From assembly GCF_963576615.1 (NCBI RefSeq), contig NC_088708.1, positions 8,990,001 to 9,054,000 of the forward strand: a stretch of DNA of 64,000 nt, given 5' to 3'. A program made the position numbers and the translations under genes. Shown piece by piece: positions 1 through 11,900 of this stretch. How positions within the stretch are numbered: the first letter of the stretch is position 1; the number at the start of each line of letters is the position of its first letter. This DNA is from Watersipora subatra (Eukaryota; Bryozoa; Gymnolaemata; Cheilostomatida; Watersiporidae). The notes beneath the pieces were generated by a model, which was given only the letters and a program-made list of their open reading frames with translations, was not told the origin of the DNA and did not search any database.

Positions 1-600
1 TAAAACCATGTCTATTGTTTTTACGCGTCTGTTTTATCGTCATTGTAATGCTGTCACTTTTAGCACCGATATCTTATAACTTACCGTAAAAAATCGTTAA
101 ACTTTTTAACCTCAGCTCGAAGGAGTATATATCATTGTCTGATAATCATGACGAGCCTGTTGGTTACCTGTGATAATCGAAAAGTGCTGCAAAAATTATT
201 TGTGAAGTATTGGGTCACATGATCAGATTACGACTTGACGATTGAATAATGCCGAAACAAAACTGTGAAGTAGTGAGCATCTATATTTAATACGGGGACC
301 CGAAGTGAAAACCGAAGTGTTTGTCATAAACTAGTGCTACGATATGTTTTATAGTGAGCTTTTTATTGGCCTTTCAATTCACCTGAGAACATCACGTGGC
401 AAGACGATAACCAAACTGTAATGAATACGTCAGATAAATAAACAGATTCCAATCTAGGGCGGCTTTTCGTTTTTGAGCTTTTAACGGCTTGTAATCACAT
501 TTTTACGCATTTGGCACCCACAACACAACAGAGTAAGACATGGTGAATCTTTTGATACTAAATAACTGTAATGTGAATTTTGTTGCAAGTCAACCTTTAA
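1..600. repeat. Dispersed long-TIR repeat, copy 1 (cut by window start)
   Basis: Nearly colinear with 22047-22640, with scattered substitutions over about 600 bases. By comparison with the second copy, this is the internal part and right arm of a repeat whose left arm lies outside the window. It ends near GCAAGTCAACCTTTAA. No coding capacity is seen. Confidence 0.85.
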
Positions 601-636
601 CAATGCTGCATCAATACTCTCTGCACTCTACCTCAC

Positions 637-717
637 CTTCGCCAATATGGATGACAAAGTGCTTCGTCAAGTACCAAGACCACATAGTCTTGGTTCATGA
701 CTCTCTCCAAGGCCTGG
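637..717 (-). CDS. Possible internal exon of a leftward gene, function unknown
   Basis: The minus strand is open for 26 codons plus a split codon, bounded by a CTATAG acceptor and an AAG/GTGAGG donor. It reads QALERVMNQDYVVLVLDEAL and ends HPYWR. It begins one base into a codon, which fits the phase-2 donor of the exon-like ORF at 2531-2583. I do not recognise the family. The acceptor lacks a good pyrimidine tract, so this may be a chance ORF or an exon with a different start. Confidence 0.35.
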
Positions 718-750
718 CTATAGCTAGGAATGCTCACATTGAAGCGTAGT

Positions 751-2530
751 ATGTGTATTTAGACAAAGCAGTGAATCATACCAATGTTTTTGTTACAAAT
801 GTTTTATTCGTTATCTTTATTTTTGTCAAACCTGGATACTGAACATTAGTCGATGAACTACTATGTTTATAGTGTTTATCGACCCTATTTTTTATTTGGT
901 GACATGAGACTACATGACAGGCTACCAAAATCAGCCAATGAGACATGAATGACAAGAAATCATTACAAACAAAAGACAGGATGTTGAACCTAATGCTGAT
1001 GCCATCAACATTTCTTCCTAAATACCAGAGCGCACAGGAAAGTAACCCGGCTTTATTGCAGAAGTAACCAATCAGTATCAAGTTGAACTCAAACCATTTA
1101 GATAAACAATTATTAAAAAAAGTAACTAACACTTTGCTATTCTGTGAACCAGAACGAGTAACCTTGGATGCGTTTAACTAATTAGCACTGCTTGTCCTGT
1201 GTTTGATCTCTTACTTCCTCTTGCCATACAAATAACTCACCCTTCTCTTTTCACCAATATAAACGTTATGTAGGAATGGCGATATGTATGAACATAAGTC
1301 TGAAGTTGAACATGACAAATTATTAAATAAACTTGTTGCGTCTCATTATGAAATGTACAGAATATATAGAAGATTTGAACAAAAAGCTACATTATGTTTA
1401 CAAAGATTGAGGTTTTAAATGTCTTTCTAAAAACTTCAATCCTTGATACAACAGATTGGTTACTCTACTATCTGTTGCTTATGCAAACAATCACACTTGT
1501 GCATTCTGAGAAATTATTTGAACACTAAAGCATAAAATTATTTCATGAATTTGAAAAAATAAACAAGAGAGCACTCATACTGTTTCGAAAATGTTGAAGA
1601 CAGGATGGTTGTTACACTTGTTGCTTCTTGGTGTAATCCTCGATTGAAAAAGAAAAAACATAATTTTGTGATTGTGAAAATACAAAACAATCAAGCAAAA
1701 TAAATAATTGCTGGAGCAACTATGCAGCATTCCATTTAACCTGTAACATCAAATATGTTTTAACTACTTTAACCGAGGCCCAGTATGATATAAAGCTAGT
1801 ATGTGCTAGAAAAGCAAGGTTCTTCCGTTTACCGGGTCTTTACAATACCTATATTATAAAAAGCATGGGATGCAACGTTCACGAGTAAATTAAAAAAGTT
1901 AGTTAATTTTGTTTTTTTTAGTTTAAAAAAAAGTAAAACGATAGATGTGGCTAGTCACATTTACTACGCTGAAAAACGTGATTATTATCTTTTTTATCCT
2001 TAATTCTCAAAAGACTGCATCAAAAAATTAATCAAAACTAGTTGCTTTTACTATAGCAGCAAGTTCTATTCCAATAAATCAATGAAGACAAATTGTCAAT
2101 AAACCAGTCTCTATAATTCATGGTAAACCGTTAACTTAATTAGATTAACCTCGATATTAAAGAACTAAATTTTTAAAAAACCACGCAAAAAGGTTACAAT
2201 GATGTGTGCATAATATATTGTTTAACTTAGAAGTACTAATAACAATAATGTATATGTAGTCGTGTTTACTGCATGCTGGATGCTTACGATACTTATATTG
2301 TTAAGTTCTTCTGTTATCAAGCTATTGGATAGAATAAAGTGAGATTTTTATTAGCCTTCTGTTTATAAATGTACTCCTATACTTCGGTAAATATGTAATC
2401 ATAGAGAATTTTAAACAAAGTAAAGTACACATATACAAAATTTCGACTACATATGTAAACACGGCATGAATAGAAAATGAACACTGGTTATTTTATCTTA
2501 CAAGCAGAATATCGAACATTTATTTCTTAC
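751..2530. other. Gene-free stretch, possible intron
   Basis: AT-rich and full of stops on both strands. If the exons at 637-717 and 2531-2583 belong together, this is their intron. I see no RNA gene or recognisable transposon here. Confidence 0.5.
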
Positions 2531-2583
2531 CGGTTTTTACTATTGTTTATTGTATCTGCGGAAGAACCTCGCGAAGTACGCAT
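2531..2583 (-). CDS. Possible first coding exon of a leftward gene
   Basis: An ATG at 2583 opens 17 codons (MRTSRGSSADTINNSKN plus a split codon) ending at a strong CCG/GTAAGA donor. The 150 bases upstream on the minus strand (about 2590-2740) are richer in CpG than their surroundings, as expected near a promoter in a CpG-depleted genome. The phase fits the candidate exon at 637-717. The short Ser/Asn-rich peptide matches nothing I recognise. Confidence 0.4.
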
Positions 2584-2739
2584 GACATTCGTTGTAAATT
2601 GAATTTTTGTGTAAGTCTAATCCATTATCCGGTGTGACTCATAATTTTTCGTCAAAAATGCGTGACCTAGTGACCTACAGGAAACGGTCCGAGTACTAAT
2701 ACCGATTCGGCGCGTAATCATCGATGTAAGTCCAAGTAG

Positions 2740-5214
2740 AAATGTAAAGATGTAACAACGCACCTAAGTTTGCATAAACACAATAAAACTAATCATTATG
2801 AATACATAAATATTTTTTAGCAAAATACGTTTATGCAAATGCTTTAAAAGGTTTGGGGCTACATAGTGTTTTAACGGCTCCACATTTTAACAATTGTAAA
2901 AAAAACTGATAGCAAATTTATATTTTAGAACGTTTAAATATATTTTGCAGTTGTTGCATGTACAATGTAAACACGATTACCGCCACCATTACAAATTCTA
3001 CAGATAACCACTCAGTTAAAGAACTATAAATTTATATAGCAAGTTAAGCTTGCACTACTGACTAACATTAAACTCAATTACTCTAAAGTTGAAAACACTG
3101 ACAAAATAAATTAAATCATGAGGCACACCACTCCCACATTAAGTGGTCTAGTGTGAAGACAACTACGAGATAATATGAGGTAATTACGAAGGTCGACTTT
3201 TGAAACGCATGTATTACCCGTGCATATAAATAGGTCTACGTATGTAGTCGTAGTACGAAGCTGTTGTGATATTTTGTGGTGTGTTGTGTCGTATATATGA
3301 TATTTTTGTGAGATTATCGTGTATTTGTTCAGGCTTCGTGTATCTTTGTTTGTTCTTGGTGTCAAATGAAATGAAAATATAAGGGTACAATATTTGTTTC
3401 ACCAATTTTCTTCTAGCGTTTTGCGTTTCTCTTTTTGTTGACAGAGGTGCGTTGTTTCATATTGCACACAATATAGAGTTACAGTTAATTCTAACAATGG
3501 TTTGCGTGACTTCTTAAACAAGGTTTTGCAAGCACTCTATTATCCACAAAAATGCAATTTGGCTAACATTATCTAAAAGCCCGGTTTGCGTATAACTATG
3601 AACATGACACAACAAGCATACCGGTAACTACAACACACAATTATATCATGTCGTTGGTGATTATGTGATTAATGTGATAGTTATAGAAACATGACTCAGC
3701 AGTACACAAAAGTCTAGCGTCACTAAAATGTCATGCGATGTCATACAATAAAAAAATACTATAAAATGTTTAGGAACAGCTTGTGAAGCTGTTTTCCTAC
3801 CTATTGCCTGCCAGCTTTTTTGTTTGTTTTTATAAAGCCTACACATAGTGTGCATATCTTAACGATTTCACTGCTTACCAACTCCTGACAAATGAGAGCT
3901 TTTCTCTTATGGGTATCTAGAACATATGTGAGTAATCAGGCATCGAAACCATGGCAAAACAACTGTGGCATGTAACATACATTAAGTCTGACTGTAGACT
4001 GCAAAATATATGTGGACCGAGTTTCACACCAACAAACTATGACCACAGCTTGAACAGCAAATTTCAGTGGAAGGTCATCAATGCACATATTGGCATATAA
4101 CAAACCGATAGAATATGGGGGAATATATTTAGCCTCTACTTATGAATACTACTAACAAACAAAAAAGTGTGGCATTAGGCACTATTAAAGGTCTGTGCTA
4201 GCACATTCCTACTATATAAGTTCATTGTCTATGTCATTTATCATAGCACTGGATTAATACTATAATCAATTTGTCGTTGTAGTATTCAGTGAAGCAACTC
4301 TAATCCATTTTATGAGTACATGTATTATGTATGTTGGAGTTATCTGTTTGTTATGATCATGTGACCAAGTTGTTTTTATAGCCAATGGAAGAGAATTCCC
4401 ATCATCTGGACTGAGATTGAAAATAAATTTTTTATCGATTAAACTTCAAACTGGAACTGTCCATTAAAAACTGTTAGATTCGCAATCATGTCTGTTGATA
4501 CAACTGTCACCATCACACTCAATCTTTTGTATTGGGTTTATTTATAACCAAGGTACTAACAGTTTTAGCGATTTACTAAGACCACAAAGCAAGCTGATGA
4601 CTGGACTTTTTTTATCCACCAAAGTTTTTCTTGCATTAAACAAAGCCATGCAAACTCGTAAATATACTGTAAAACTTCTAATTTAACGCCATGGCGCTCT
4701 ATTTTTCAACCCTTCCTTTATAGTGGCAGTCAAATAGAGGTGGCGTTCAAATAGGGGTGGCGTTCAATTAGAGTTTTTGTAGTATCCTTATGGTTTTTGC
4801 TGGTAAGACATTCTAGTTTTTCGAGTCTCTTTGCAAACAATATATCGAATAACCAAAATTTTTTCACCTTTTATTAAAACTAACAGTAAGCTCGGCGATG
4901 TCTTGGACGTTTTCTTTTTTTTCAATCAGTTAGCCGGCAGGTGGACGTTTAAAAGATTTGTTCTCAGGAACTGGGTGGATCTCGAAACAAAATATTTTAG
5001 TGGCCTGGTAGAAGGTACAAAGCATATGTGTGTAAAGTTTGGGTGAAATTGGCCAGAAATGTGGAAACGCATAGCATTTACACAGACACACAGACAGACA
5101 CAGTGACAATGTGGGATTATGAATATAGATAAGCATTAACACAGTACTACCCTCTCATGACATCGCATCGCTAAACATAGCATTTCACTTCCGGCTAGTC
5201 CTTGACAACTTACT
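2740..5214. other. Gene-free stretch
   Basis: AT-rich sequence with no supportable ORF. It contains one short repeat remnant at 4684-4776, described separately. Confidence 0.5.
4684..4776. repeat. Terminal-repeat remnant of a TIR transposon
   Basis: Contains AACGCCATGGCGCTCTATTT and repeated AAATAGAGGTGGCGTTCAA blocks. These resemble the termini of the element at 44669-45570 (AACGCCATGACGCTCTATTT at its left end), so this is probably a deleted relative. Confidence 0.55.
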
Positions 5215-5301
5215 AGGCCAAAACATTTGTGGTTGACCATTACAAAGCTTAGCTCAATTTGTTTCAGCATTTCTGCGCCCAATGCCTGATCTTTCAACTC
5301 C
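5215..5301 (-). CDS. Exon-like ORF, unassigned
   Basis: 29 codons in phase 0/0, with a good acceptor (AATTTGTTTCCAG) and a strong donor (CTA/GTAAGT). It contains ALGAEMLKQIELSFVMVNHK. It lies upstream of the candidate start at 2583, so it would need another gene model. I recognise no family; this could be chance. Confidence 0.25.
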
Positions 5302-7066
5302 TGGAAACAAATTCGCCTCTGTAGATTCATACCTTTTTAGATCTCCGCATGGTTATCAACAGTGGCAATCCTCTAAACAGATTAGCAGACTTTATTTTTG
5401 TGTTTATCTCATATATATGTATTTTATATTAAGGAAACTGGCACAAACACAGTGTCTTCTTTTACTGTCTTTTACAGTCTTTTTTTAAATAGCTCAGAAT
5501 AGTATTAACACTTAAGTACCTCCTCTGTAGCATTTTTGCTCTTTTAGGATTTATTTAAATTCTAAGGCTATCCAAATGATATTTTAACCTTGTAACATTT
5601 CCTACAGTATTTACAGAACATCCAAGTAAGATAATTTGCAGTGGGTGCTTTTTAAGTCATCTTCTATGATATTCTTCTACTCAGATTCTTCAGCTTTTCA
5701 GCTACCTATGCAGATTTCTCAGTATGTTTATACCGTACAAGTAGGCATGTTTGCTAATAACCAGTGATTCTGTTCTGATCATGTAGTAATAATTTTACGC
5801 TCTGTTCTAGTAAAATATTTGACAGTCGTAACCATCTTGTACTCGTGGCAGGACAGCGCTAGTTGTGTTCAGCTGGTCTATCAGTCCTAGTTTCTTTGCT
5901 TCTATGTTCAGAAAACGGCATCTCGAAACAATTGTAGCACTACCACATATTCACTTCATACTCTATATTCTATAAGTTGTTTCATGAGCACGGCTTGATA
6001 TACTCTCTTCCTGATTTTCTCATTTACGGCTGGGCTTAGGGTGTAGAGTTCACTGGTTTTGATGCTGCATATTTGTGGAGGTGTTAATCAAAGCTACCAC
6101 TAAAATAATTTCATTTGTTTATTTGCAAAAAAGCACTTTGGTATGGTTCAGAAATACCCAATCAACAAGCATGACTCTTAGATTGTGTGGAACTGAGTTA
6201 CCTACTATTTTGTGGCCTGCGATTGTTAACAAGCATTTTCGTAAGTAATTATATGATGTTTTGTTAGGCAACGAAAAAGGTTTCTCTTTTGGGGATATTG
6301 TGATGGTCTGCCAGAGCAACTATTATTGTCTTGTATACTAACCGCTGTAGTGGTGTTGACTGTTTAGCACATTAACTTTAACCCATTGTTAAAGCTATGT
6401 TCAGTCATCTAAATCACACGGAGTAGTATTCTAATTTTTCTGTTTGTAAACTTTTGTAAAGTAAAGCCTTCTCTCTAAGACTTTTTGCCCAACATTCATT
6501 ATAAAGTCGTAATTTCTTAGTAGCAGGAAGTAACTGAGTAGTTACCTATGTGTTTTATTATTCTGTCAGCGTTTTAGCATTCAGAGTTTTAAGGCTTAAT
6601 ATTATTTGTTCAGCTTTGAATTATGATTACTATTTGTTTAGTAGTTGGCAAGTGTTGTTCATTAATGTAATTTTGAACCTTGGAAGTATCTAAGAAGGCT
6701 ACGTAAAGGTTTTTCTTTTTAAATTAGATGACTAAAAAATCCTTTTCCACCTTGCTCAAAATTCAATTTTATAATTACATATTTTTTAGAGTTATCAAAC
6801 CTTTCGATTGTTTTTCTCATTCAAAGCTGGTTGGAGTTGTCATCACAATTTCACATAACTGAAAATCCATTTATGGAATGAATTTCAGAATCTTTGCTAA
6901 AAAATCTCCCGTAGTTTTAAATTATATGGAAAAAAGGTGTCATTTTATATTCTAAAAATAAAAACATTGTTTCGTGTATGTACAGATTGGCCATGTATTT
7001 GGTTGGTTCGGTTCCATAAATTTAGAAGTAATTAATCCATTTGCAGATTTAGTGTCTCTTGATTAA
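5302..7066. other. Gene-free stretch upstream of PSMG3
   Basis: AT-rich with short ORFs only. It presumably holds the PSMG3 promoter near its right end, but no specific element can be named. Confidence 0.5.
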
Positions 7067-7108
7067 ATGGAGGAGAAAGGGCGCTCAAGTCTGGCTGAAC
7101 CATCTCAG
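7067..7108 (+). CDS. PSMG3: PSMG3 exon 1
   Basis: 14 codons from the ATG to the CTCAG/GTAAAC donor, ending in phase 0. Confidence 0.75.
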
Positions 7109-7958
7109 GTAAACGCAGTTTGAACTTGAAATTAAGATAAGAGTCTAACTCTTAGGACTGACTTTTAGCACAGGTATTAATGCATTGTGGGTTCCTATTG
7201 CAGATGAGAGTGGATATCAATGGAATCTCAACTAATTTACTCTGTCAAGAATTTTCTGATAAATATTTCATAGTCGTAACGCAGTGGAGGAAACTTGGTA
7301 CCATGGTAATGTATTACATTTATAACTGTGGAAAAAAGAACTACTTTGACAATACTTTTAAAATAAGGTGTATAAGCGTGCCAGTTTTTTATTCTTCACC
7401 TACAGTTGTTATGCTGTCTAGTAGACTGCTAATTTTTATAGACTTTAGTAACGGAAGACTCAGCTTTGCCTGGATCTGAGAACATACAAACCCACACCGC
7501 TCAAGTTTTACTAGGAGTAGATGATGTAAGTATACTGTACATACAAATAGTATTTATTTGGGTTGGGCTAATGGGGACAAAGAGAGCATATTATTCAGCA
7601 TGAAGACCATTTGAGCGATGTTGAGTTCTCTACAGCTCTCAGCAATACTTTGGCTCACCATGTCATCAGACAAAACTAAAAATGCTAAACTAAGTATGAG
7701 AAGATGCAGTTTTTTCACTGTGATTTAAGGGCCATTTAGATTAAGCATAAACATGGCTACTCAAGTTGATGTTACTTACACTGCCGGCATCAATGTGATT
7801 GACACGTCTTTCTGTAGCATGGGTACTAAATTTAGATATATTTGTGTTTATTTGGAACCCATTTACATTGCTTGTGTTTCATTGGTTAATTCTTTTAGCC
7901 CCAAGCAATTTTTATTCATATTGATAAGTTGCAGGAAATAATATGCCGACCATCATGA
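7067..7958 (+). CDS. PSMG3: Proteasome assembly chaperone 3 (PSMG3/PAC3-like), 3' end uncertain
   Basis: PSMG3 is a small cytosolic chaperone that, with PSMG4, helps build the 20S proteasome alpha ring. Three exons (7067-7108, 7204-7305, 7442-7525) join in phase 0 throughout and read as the N-terminal two-thirds of the family: residues 18-48 contain NGISTNLLCQEFSDKY then VVTQWRKLGTM, matching the family's V.G.PT..VCT.F...VLVTQ..K.GT pattern. Exon 3 supplies the strand ending TAQVLLGVDD, matching TTKVLLGQDE. The start ATG (AAATGG context) opens a 14-codon first exon. A fourth exon at 7899-7958 (PQAIFIHIDKLQEI, then TGA) plausibly gives the next strand, but the total would be about 95 residues against roughly 122 in human. 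The C-terminal strand and helix are therefore missing, or lie in an exon I could not place (a short RAVLF ORF follows TTTCAG near 8330). The gene converges on iRhom. Confidence 0.78.
7204..7305 (+). CDS. PSMG3: PSMG3 exon 2
   Basis: 34 codons after a TTCCTATTGCAG acceptor, ending ATG/GTAATG. Carries the conserved VVTQWRKLGT strand. Confidence 0.82.
7442..7525 (+). CDS. PSMG3: PSMG3 exon 3
   Basis: 28 codons after TTTTTATAG, ending GATGAT/GTAAGT. Contains TAQVLLGVDD, the third family strand. This acceptor keeps phase 0; the next AG (ACTTTAG) would break the frame. Confidence 0.75.
7899..7958 (+). CDS. PSMG3: PSMG3 exon 4 (tentative, terminal)
   Basis: Good pyrimidine tract and TTTTAG acceptor, phase 0, 19 codons then TGA. 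The beta-strand-like AIFIHIDKLQEI fits the family position LIHVFAKNLVAF. The protein would end early, so the true gene may splice differently. Confidence 0.4.
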   Translation, partial: PQAIFIHIDKLQEIICRPS

Positions 7959-8664
7959 TAATTCTTTTCGTCTAGCAAAGCCATAATTGAAATGACCTTA
8001 AGACAGGAAGCGTTGTTAGCGAATTACAAGCACTTAGGCAATCTTAAGGATACTGATTTTGTATGTTTCTGTTGAGCTGCCTCAACATCAATTCTATAAA
8101 ACATCAGCCCATTTAAGCATTTTTTAAATATGTTTTTACTAAACTTTTAATCTAGTGATTCTGTGTTAGTACTAATAGTATGGTGCTGTTGTTAAGGTTT
8201 GGATAATTGAGTTTGTTATGGAGTTGTCGTCACACGAAAGGGATGAGAAGACGTGTTTTTACTTTTGGCTCATAGTCTCCAGTCCCGGTTTGTTAGACCA
8301 GCTGACTTGATCATTTCAGCGAGCTGTCCTGTTCTCTCAATCTTTGTAAGACTCTTGGAAGAGAACATCAAACAGATTTCCATTATATTTTCAAGGCGTA
8401 GATGGTTCTTGATTGTCAATCCATCAATTCATACCTGAGTTATGATTCTTCATGTGGTCATTGCTAGAGATCCACCAGCTCGTTAGTATAAGAACGTTAA
8501 ACTTCATATTAAACCTTTTATAGCAAATAAGTTTTCACCATCTCAAAATAGACACAATTGATGGAAATGTTTTTCTGATAACAAACTGGTATATGGATAG
8601 TTTTATTGCGTACAATCCCTCAAATATGATAAAACAATAAAAAAGGTTAATAGAGTTGTCCGCT

Positions 8665-8907
8665 CTACCTGCATGAGTTTAGAGTAGGCATGCAGTTTAA
8701 ATATCGCAAAAAGGCTATGCTATATGGCTGCAGTTTATAAAATATGAACCATATAGTAATAGAAAGAGCAAGTAGTATGGAGGCTGCTATAAGAATAAGC
8801 AGTGCTCTAGCATGAGAGGTCCAGCGATTGAGTGTGACATAGGGTAAGCAGATTATAGCCATCAATATTCCTAAGACAAATCCGATGAGCTGCACAAATT
8901 GGTTCAC
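8665..8907 (-). CDS. RHBDF1: iRhom exon 16 (terminal)
   Basis: Acceptor TTTTTTTTGGCAG, phase 0, 80 codons and TAG. Begins VNQFVQLIGFVLG, the last core helix, where vertebrate iRhoms have DNxAHxxGF; His is replaced by Gln. CLPYVTLN and a final hydrophobic helix follow, ending at LNCMPTLNSC. Confidence 0.9.
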   Translation of the reverse strand: MNQFVQLIGFVLGILMAIICLPYVTLNRWTSHARALLILIAASILLALSITIWFIFYKLQPYSIAFLRYLNCMPTLNSCR

Positions 8908-11900
8908 CTGCCAAAAAAAATTGATTTCTGCCAATAGACAAGGGTATAAACAGTAGAATGAGTTAGCAGCTTACTCACATACGCTATAAGATTGTCTAAA
9001 CACGACACCTCACTGAAAGCTTGTGACGACTGATTGCAGTTCTTTATAGCTTATGTAACACGAGCAGACAACTCTAGCAACACTTATGCGTGTAACATCA
9101 AAAATGTGTGTAGACAACCACAACAAGCACATTTGTAAATGACATTAGAGATAGATCAGCTGGCACAGCAACCTAGTTGATTGTTTGCATGGATTATGTA
9201 GATTGAGTGCTTATGATTTGATATTAATAATTGGCCATTATAAAAAAAATGTATGTTTTTAAAAACTAACATTTGGTTAGCATTAGAACTACAACTCTTT
9301 AAGCCTTACTGCAGTATTATCCAGCATATATTGGCTTTTTTAATCAGTTTTAAAGGACTTCTCAAGCTAATGAGCTTGTTTGAACTTGTATCTTGTGATT
9401 AAGTATCTCACACACATACCTGTGGTAAAAATCCTGAGATGATAAACAGAGATAGCACACCTAAGAGTTTAAATAATGCAGTGAATGGCTTGTGAACTAG
9501 TTTCCATGACTGAAAAAGTTCAACAAGATGTACCCCAATCAATCCTGATACGGCACCTCCAGCTCCCACTGTCGCCTCCAGTGGCTGCAGTGCAGCACCC
9601 GCCATCAAGCCTCCCAAACCTACAAAGTTGAAGAAGTGATGCGTGTTAATACATGTTAGGCCATCATGTGTCAACAACACTGAAAAAAGTCAGTCCTTTA
9701 GTAATTTTGACAAGATATGTCTCATCTGGTGTCAAAAACATGTATGCGGCCATCCAGATGTTTTGTTGGGTTACACATGTGTTACATTAATTCGTGTATG
9801 CAGGAAACGTTTGCATGCAAAAAGGTAGGAAAATCTACTTGCGACGATGAGCGCATGTAGAATCATGAATTTTATAACGTTTTTGATGGTGTATGTTGAC
9901 CGTTTTTGACTGCATGAAGTTTTAACATTGCTAGACTTACGTATTGATGAGCAATTTCTTCATGTTTTACTACAACAGCATTAACATGCGTCACCGACGG
10001 CAGGATCATTGTGCGTTGTTTCTATGTCAGTTGCACTATGTCGAGAATTACCTATATGTTAGGCATATAACATATTTGATGAAATTTTTCGCTAGCACTT
10101 GTTGGCTTATCCATATACCGGTACTAGCTGTGCTACCGGCATTGCCCGGATATTAAAAATCAGCTTATAAACCATGAGAGGTAATGAGAGTTGCCTGCCA
10201 TTCGCTACTAACCTGGCACATTGCAAATGATTAATTTGAGTAAGCTTACTAATAAGAGCTACGGCTTCTTATGACGTTACGCCATCACTTTGCGTTGTAG
10301 TGTAGAGCAGTAGCATATTTGCTCCCATTTAGCGACATATATCGCCTTATGAATCTATCAAGCTTGTGTGGCTGAATTGATTAGACATTGGACTGGTGAA
10401 CCAGAGAGTCCGAGATCAAATCTTCTGCGATATGGATGTTTTATTCCAAGATATTACTTAATAGCTATAGCTGGACATACCGATGGATAAAAAACAGATG
10501 ACCAACATGAAGAAATATATATAGAAAGATATAGATCTCTGTGTTCATTTGTCCAATTATAGCGATAAAGTTTTTGCAACGAAAAATCACCTTCGTAGGG
10601 GATTTGAACTCGCAACCTGCAAATCACAAATTTACTAACACTGCTTGTGTAACCACAAGGCTAAGTCGATCTTAACATTCCCATAACTCTTACCATATAC
10701 TGCACATCCTTTTTGTGAGTGCACTCGCCAGCACACTTTTTATTAACAATTAATATGACTTTTTGCGTTTATTTTTGTGATGTTTTTAAAAGCATATTTT
10801 TTACCATTAACAATTTTTTAAATCCCACGACCAAACGAGCGGGAGCGAAGTTTGAGAGTTTTTATAATAAATGCATGTGCACACAACTTACGAAAATTAT
10901 TCATTAACTATGACGAAAACCCTTGTTTCAAAATCTCATCAACAAATTTAACCATCGTTTTGTAGAGTCGTTAAAGTATAATAATGATACAAAACTCATA
11001 TAAGCCTATTTAAATATGTTACAAAGTCTTTGTAAATTGTCGACAGTCTCTTAAAACTTACCCATCTGATCGAATTATACACAAATAGACAAATTAATTT
11101 GGCCGAAATTCGTCACAAAACGCTTGACAAGCTTGGTTTAATAAAAGTTAAGACCGGCCTATGATACGCCAATAAAGCCGTGCGACAGATAGTAGAACTA
11201 TTTCATTTCACCAGTCTATGGCATTGTTTACTTGTAATCAAATTTATTCGAAGGTTTCTGTAATAAACGTAAACCGTTTGAGGCGTAGACCGATTTACAG
11301 GTACGAAATTGTGGTACACAGTTTATCAGCCTATGTTTTTGTGTCCAATCACCGAAGGCTTCATTATTTAAAACGTTAGCCGAAATTCTTTACAACTTAT
11401 GTACAAGCTAGGGCCGAACTACAATGCCCCTTTATGACGAGAACATTTTTTTATTTTGCTGCAGTTTGCAGAAAACTTTCAGATGGGTGAACGCTCATAC
11501 TTGCTTTCTGTTAAAGATCGCTATCAAAACCATTCTACATTCAACACAACCAACTTTTAAACTGTGTATAGTACACAGTAGCTTGCCATTTTACTTCTAA
11601 TTTTGCATTTCAGAGTTATAATAAACATATTTCCTTATTGTTGTTGTTAAATTACAGTAGGTTAGGCCTACAGCTTTAATTAACAATTTAATCTAGAAGT
11701 TAACAACTTCGCTAGGGAGCGCATCACTCTATTAGCTATCAATGACCAAATCTTACAACGAAAAAGAGAGGAGGCTAGACTGTGCGACCTTTAACAGATA
11801 CTGTATACTTATAACAGGTATTGTAATATCAACAATTAACCAATTACTCGTATACCTGGTTTCAACCCAACTTTACCTCCAAAAATAAATTGTTAGTTGC

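Noticed and set aside
776..1132. 118-codon minus ORF with hydrophobic segments
   Set aside because: No splice sites, no family similarity and a composition typical of AT-rich noncoding sequence.
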